NCBI GenBank assembly: GCA_964358485.1
Contig: CAYHPY010000140.1
Coordinates: 1-7,965, forward strand
Reading direction: 5' to 3'
Length of the DNA stretch: 7,965 nucleotides
DNA from: CAYHPY01 sp964358485
GTDB lineage: Bacteria; Elusimicrobiota; Elusimicrobia; UBA1565; UBA9628
Made by a program: the position numbers and the translations under genes. The notes beneath the pieces were generated by a model. The model ran no database searches. It saw nothing but the letters and a program-made list of their open reading frames with translations, and was not told the origin of the DNA. This document shows, piece by piece, positions 5,719 through 7,965 of the stretch (the first letter of the stretch is position 1; each line of letters begins with the position of its first letter).

Positions 5719-7731
5719 TTGGCTAGAATGGACGCCGTGAAATCAAAACCCTCTAAGAAACCCGCGAAACCGGCCAAGGCCGCGGAGGCCAAGCCGGCCG
5801 TCGCCGCTCCCGCCGCGCCCAAACCTGCCCGCAAGGCCGGGGCGACCGCCGATGAGATGGGGCGCCAGCAGAGGGAAATCTCGGTCTCGGAGTTTTTCAC
5901 CAAGAACCGCCACCTCCTCGGCTTCGACAACCCCCGCAAGGCCCTTTTGACGGCCGTCAAGGAAGCCGTCGACAACGCCATGGACGCCTCCGAGGAGGCG
6001 GGCATCCTGCCTGAGATCGTGGTTCGCCTGGAGCCCGTCGGGGACGGCCCGACGCCGCCGGCCGCCTCCCAGGCCACGCGTTTTCGCGTCACGGTGATCG
6101 ATTACGGTCCCGGGATCGTGCGCCAGCAGATCCCGCGCATCTTCGCCAAGCTTCTTTACGGCTCCAAGTTCCACCGCCTGCGCATGAGCCGAGGCCAACA
6201 GGGCATCGGCATCTCGGCGGCGGGCATGTACGGCCAACTGACCACCGGCAAGCCGGTCAAGATCATCTCCCGCACCGGGAAAGACTCTCCGGCCCATTAT
6301 TTCGAGGTTCAGATCGACACCAAGAAAAACGAGCCTCTCATTCTTGAGAAGAAGGAGATCGAGTGGGAGAACCACCGGGGGACCCAGGTCACCATCGAGC
6401 TGGAGGGCCGCTACCAGAAGGGCCGGGCCTCCGTTGACGAGTACATGGAGTTGACCTCCATCGCCAACCCCCACGCGAAGCTGACCTATATGGCTCCCGA
6501 CGGGGAGACCAAGGTCTTTCAGCGCGCCATCCAAACCCTGCCCGAGCCTCCGCGCGAGATCAAACCCCATCCCTACGGCATCGAACTGGGCATGCTGCTC
6601 AAGATGCTTCAGGACACCAAGAGCCATTGGCTTTCGGGCTTTCTTTCCACGGACTTCAGCCGGGTTTCGGCCCAGACCGCCGAGGAAATGTGCAAAGCCG
6701 CCGGCCTCAACCCCCACAAGCGTCCCCGGGACGTGGTCGGCCACGATGCCGAGCGCCTCTATAAAGTCATTCAAGGCACCAAGCTCATGGCGCCGCCGAC
6801 CAACTGTCTCTCTCCTATCGGGGAGAAGGCGATCCTCGCGGGCCTCTACAAGCAGATCAAGGGTGAGTTTTACACCGCGGTATCCCGTCCGCCCGCCGTT
6901 TACCGGGGAAATCCGTTCGTCATCGAGGCCGCCCTGGCTTTCGGAAACCGTCCGGAGCCGGGCGCCGCCGCCCAGCCGCAGAAGAAGGCGCCTTTGGCCG
7001 AGGGAGAATCCCACGACGCCGACGACAACGAGCTGGCGCGGGTCATTCGCTTCGCCAACCGCGTTCCCCTGGTCTATCAGCAGTCGGCCTGCGCCACCTT
7101 CAAGGCGGTGCTCGACACCACTTGGCGCAATTACGGGGTGTCCCAATCCCGCGGCGCGCCCCCCGCCGGGCCCATGGCGCTTTTTGTCCACATGGCCTCG
7201 GTCTGGGTTCCTTTCACCAGCGAATCCAAGGAAGCCATCGCCGATTACGACGAGATCCGCAAGGAAATCACCTTGGCCCTGCGGGAATGCGGCCGCCGCC
7301 TTGGAGTCTTCCTGAAGCGCCGGGACCGCGCCCATCATGAGCACCGCCGGCGCAACATCTTCGAGCTCTACATCGACGAGGTCGTGGGCGCTTGCGAACG
7401 CCTCAAGGGAGGCAAGATCGCGGCCGTCAAACTCAAGAACCAGCTCATCGAAATCGCCAAGAAGAAGACCGGCGGCGCCAAAACCGACGAATTGGTCGGG
7501 GGCAACTCCGGGCCGGAAGGGTTGCCGCACTCGATTATTGTAACCCCGGAGGGGATCGAAGGAGAGGTTCCGTTGGAACTTGAAGTTCCCCCGGCGGCTC
7601 CGTCCGAGCCGGCGGCGGACTCTCCTTCCGTTGTCGTCCCTTCCGTTCCCGAGCCCGTTAAAAAATCCGCATCCAAAAGATCCGTCCCCAAAAAATCCGT
7701 ATCCAAAAAAACCAAGGGTCGCAAGAGATAA
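5719..7731 (+). CDS. top6B: DNA topoisomerase VI subunit B (type IIB, GHKL ATPase subunit)
   Basis: The 670-residue ATPase subunit of the A2B2 type IIB topoisomerase, which uses ATP to pass one DNA duplex through another. A Lys/Pro/Ala-rich tail (8-44) precedes the Bergerat-fold ATPase, which has Glu82 and Asn86 in KEAVDNAMDA, G1 DYGPGI (128-133) and the Top6B signature RGQQGIGI (158-165) followed by TTGKP (175-179). The H2TH region spans about 283-372 (HPYGIELGMLLKMLQDTK through LMAPPTNCLSPIGE). The transducer domain follows, with VPFTSESKEAIADYDEI (497-513); the usual WKxY motif reads WRNY (469-472). The C-terminus is a lysine-rich repeat tail (648-670). Archaeal subunits are roughly 500-620 residues, so the extra length is mainly the tails. 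The TTG at 5719 is preferred because of GGAGG at 5707-5711; the ATG at 5728 is the alternative. Only two bases separate its stop from top6A. Confidence 0.97.
   Translation: MARMDAVKSKPSKKPAKPAKAAEAKPAVAAPAAPKPARKAGATADEMGRQQREISVSEFFTKNRHLLGFDNPRKALLTAVKEAVDNAMDASEEAGILPEIVVRLEPVGDGPTPPAASQATRFRVTVIDYGPGIVRQQIPRIFAKLLYGSKFHRLRMSRGQQGIGISAAGMYGQLTTGKPVKIISRTGKDSPAHYFEVQIDTKKNEPLILEKKEIEWENHRGTQVTIELEGRYQKGRASVDEYMELTSIANPHAKLTYMAPDGETKVFQRAIQTLPEPPREIKPHPYGIELGMLLKMLQDTKSHWLSGFLSTDFSRVSAQTAEEMCKAAGLNPHKRPRDVVGHDAERLYKVIQGTKLMAPPTNCLSPIGEKAILAGLYKQIKGEFYTAVSRPPAVYRGNPFVIEAALAFGNRPEPGAAAQPQKKAPLAEGESHDADDNELARVIRFANRVPLVYQQSACATFKAVLDTTWRNYGVSQSRGAPPAGPMALFVHMASVWVPFTSESKEAIADYDEIRKEITLALRECGRRLGVFLKRRDRAHHEHRRRNIFELYIDEVVGACERLKGGKIAAVKLKNQLIEIAKKKTGGAKTDELVGGNSGPEGLPHSIIVTPEGIEGEVPLELEVPPAAPSEPAADSPSVVVPSVPEPVKKSASKRSVPKKSVSKKTKGRKR
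7660..7711 (+). repeat. Imperfect 15-base tandem repeat with A-runs encoding a KKSVS-type pentapeptide repeat
   Basis: About three and a half 15-base units, each starting with an A-run and most continuing TCCGTATCC or similar, encode KKSAS, KRSVP, KKSVS and KKTKG at the end of Top6B (residues 648-667). Bases 7660-7678 and 7690-7708 match at 18 of 19 positions with a 30-base period. Homopolymers are A6 at 7660-7665, A6 at 7690-7695 and A7 at 7705-7711. The repeat uses AAA for lysine, whereas AAG is commoner in the rest of the gene, consistent with local repeat expansion. Confidence 0.8.
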
Positions 7732-7733
7732 CC

Positions 7734-7965
7734 ATGGCCAAAAACGGCGGCAACGTCCACAAAAAGCTCGTCGGCCTGGCCGATATGGTCATTTCCTCCG
7801 CCGACCGCAAGCGCGACCCCACCATCAAGATTCCGGTGCGCTCTCTCTCCAATGTCCGCTTCAACGAGAAGAAGGGCATCATCGAAATGGGCTCCAACAC
7901 CCAGGACCGGACCTTCTTCAACGTGGGCATGGCCAAGAAGTTCATGCAGACCATGCTGGTGGCCG
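7734..7965 (+). CDS. top6A: DNA topoisomerase VI subunit A (Spo11-like DNA cleavage subunit), partial at the right edge
   Basis: The first 77 residues are present and then the window ends. The translation begins MAKNGGNVHKKLVGLAD and continues through PTIKIPVRSLSNVRF, KKGIIEMGS and FFNVGMAKKFMQTMLVA. The segments IPVRSLSNV and FFNV...A(K)KFMQT are typical of the N-terminus of archaeal Top6A, the subunit that carries the active-site tyrosine and the Toprim metal-binding fold and makes the double-strand break. Those catalytic elements lie beyond the edge, so catalytic competence cannot be judged. The ATG lies two bases after the top6B stop, with AAGAGA at 7723-7728 as a modest ribosome binding site inside the end of top6B, so the subunits should be made from one mRNA in the order B then A. 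The A subunit reads in the -1 frame relative to top6B. Confidence 0.93.
   Translation, partial: MAKNGGNVHKKLVGLADMVISSADRKRDPTIKIPVRSLSNVRFNEKKGIIEMGSNTQDRTFFNVGMAKKFMQTMLVA

Noticed and set aside
5743..7530. A 595-codon open frame on the minus strand opposite top6B
   Set aside because: It is an antisense shadow of a strongly conserved gene in GC-rich DNA; its translation is low-complexity, rich in Gly, Arg, Asp and Leu, with no recognisable motif.

Overview
The window reads as part of the chromosome of a GC-rich, two-membrane (diderm) bacterium. The evidence is a consensus TGnTATAAT promoter, Shine-Dalgarno-type starts, tightly packed co-directional genes, and a signal-peptide-bearing beta-barrel protein of outer-membrane type. 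The DNA topoisomerase VI genes are more typical of archaea and plants and only sporadic in bacteria, which points to a deep-branching or uncultured bacterial lineage. The phylum cannot be fixed from the sequence alone.

Layout. Positions 1-1783 lie on the minus strand and hold a UDP-glucose 6-dehydrogenase (ugd, 467-1783). It is followed, with a one-base stop/start overlap, by a UDP-glucuronate decarboxylase-like gene that runs off the left edge (1-467). Together they would convert UDP-glucose to UDP-glucuronate and then UDP-xylose. A 97-base divergent intergenic region (1784-1880) carries an extended -10 promoter so close to the next start codon that the plus-strand transcript should be leaderless. 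From 1881 to the right edge every gene is on the plus strand: a WbpA-type UDP-HexNAc 6-dehydrogenase (1881-3173), a soluble PAS/HisKA/HATPase sensor kinase overlapping it by one base (3173-4993), a small predicted outer-membrane beta-barrel (5009-5656, TTG start), a short intergenic region with a REP-like inverted repeat, then topoisomerase VI subunit B (5719-7731, TTG start) and the beginning of subunit A (7734-7965).

How the genes work together. The left two thirds is a cell-envelope module: two kinds of UDP-sugar acid plus UDP-pentose for exopolysaccharide or O-antigen, a cytoplasmic kinase translationally linked to one of the dehydrogenases, and an envelope protein. The right third is a DNA topology module: Top6B (GHKL ATPase, H2TH and transducer) and Top6A (Spo11-like DNA-cleaving subunit) in the same B-A order as in archaea.

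Most interesting points: a bacterial Topo VI whose B subunit carries histone-H1-like basic tails at both ends; a C-terminal KKSVS-type pentapeptide repeat encoded by A-runs at which a -1 slip would fuse Top6B in frame to Top6A; a REP-like element that overlaps and may sequester the top6B ribosome binding site; and the leaderless promoter of the WbpA-type gene. I see no CRISPR array, tRNA, rRNA, IS element or convincing intrinsic terminator.
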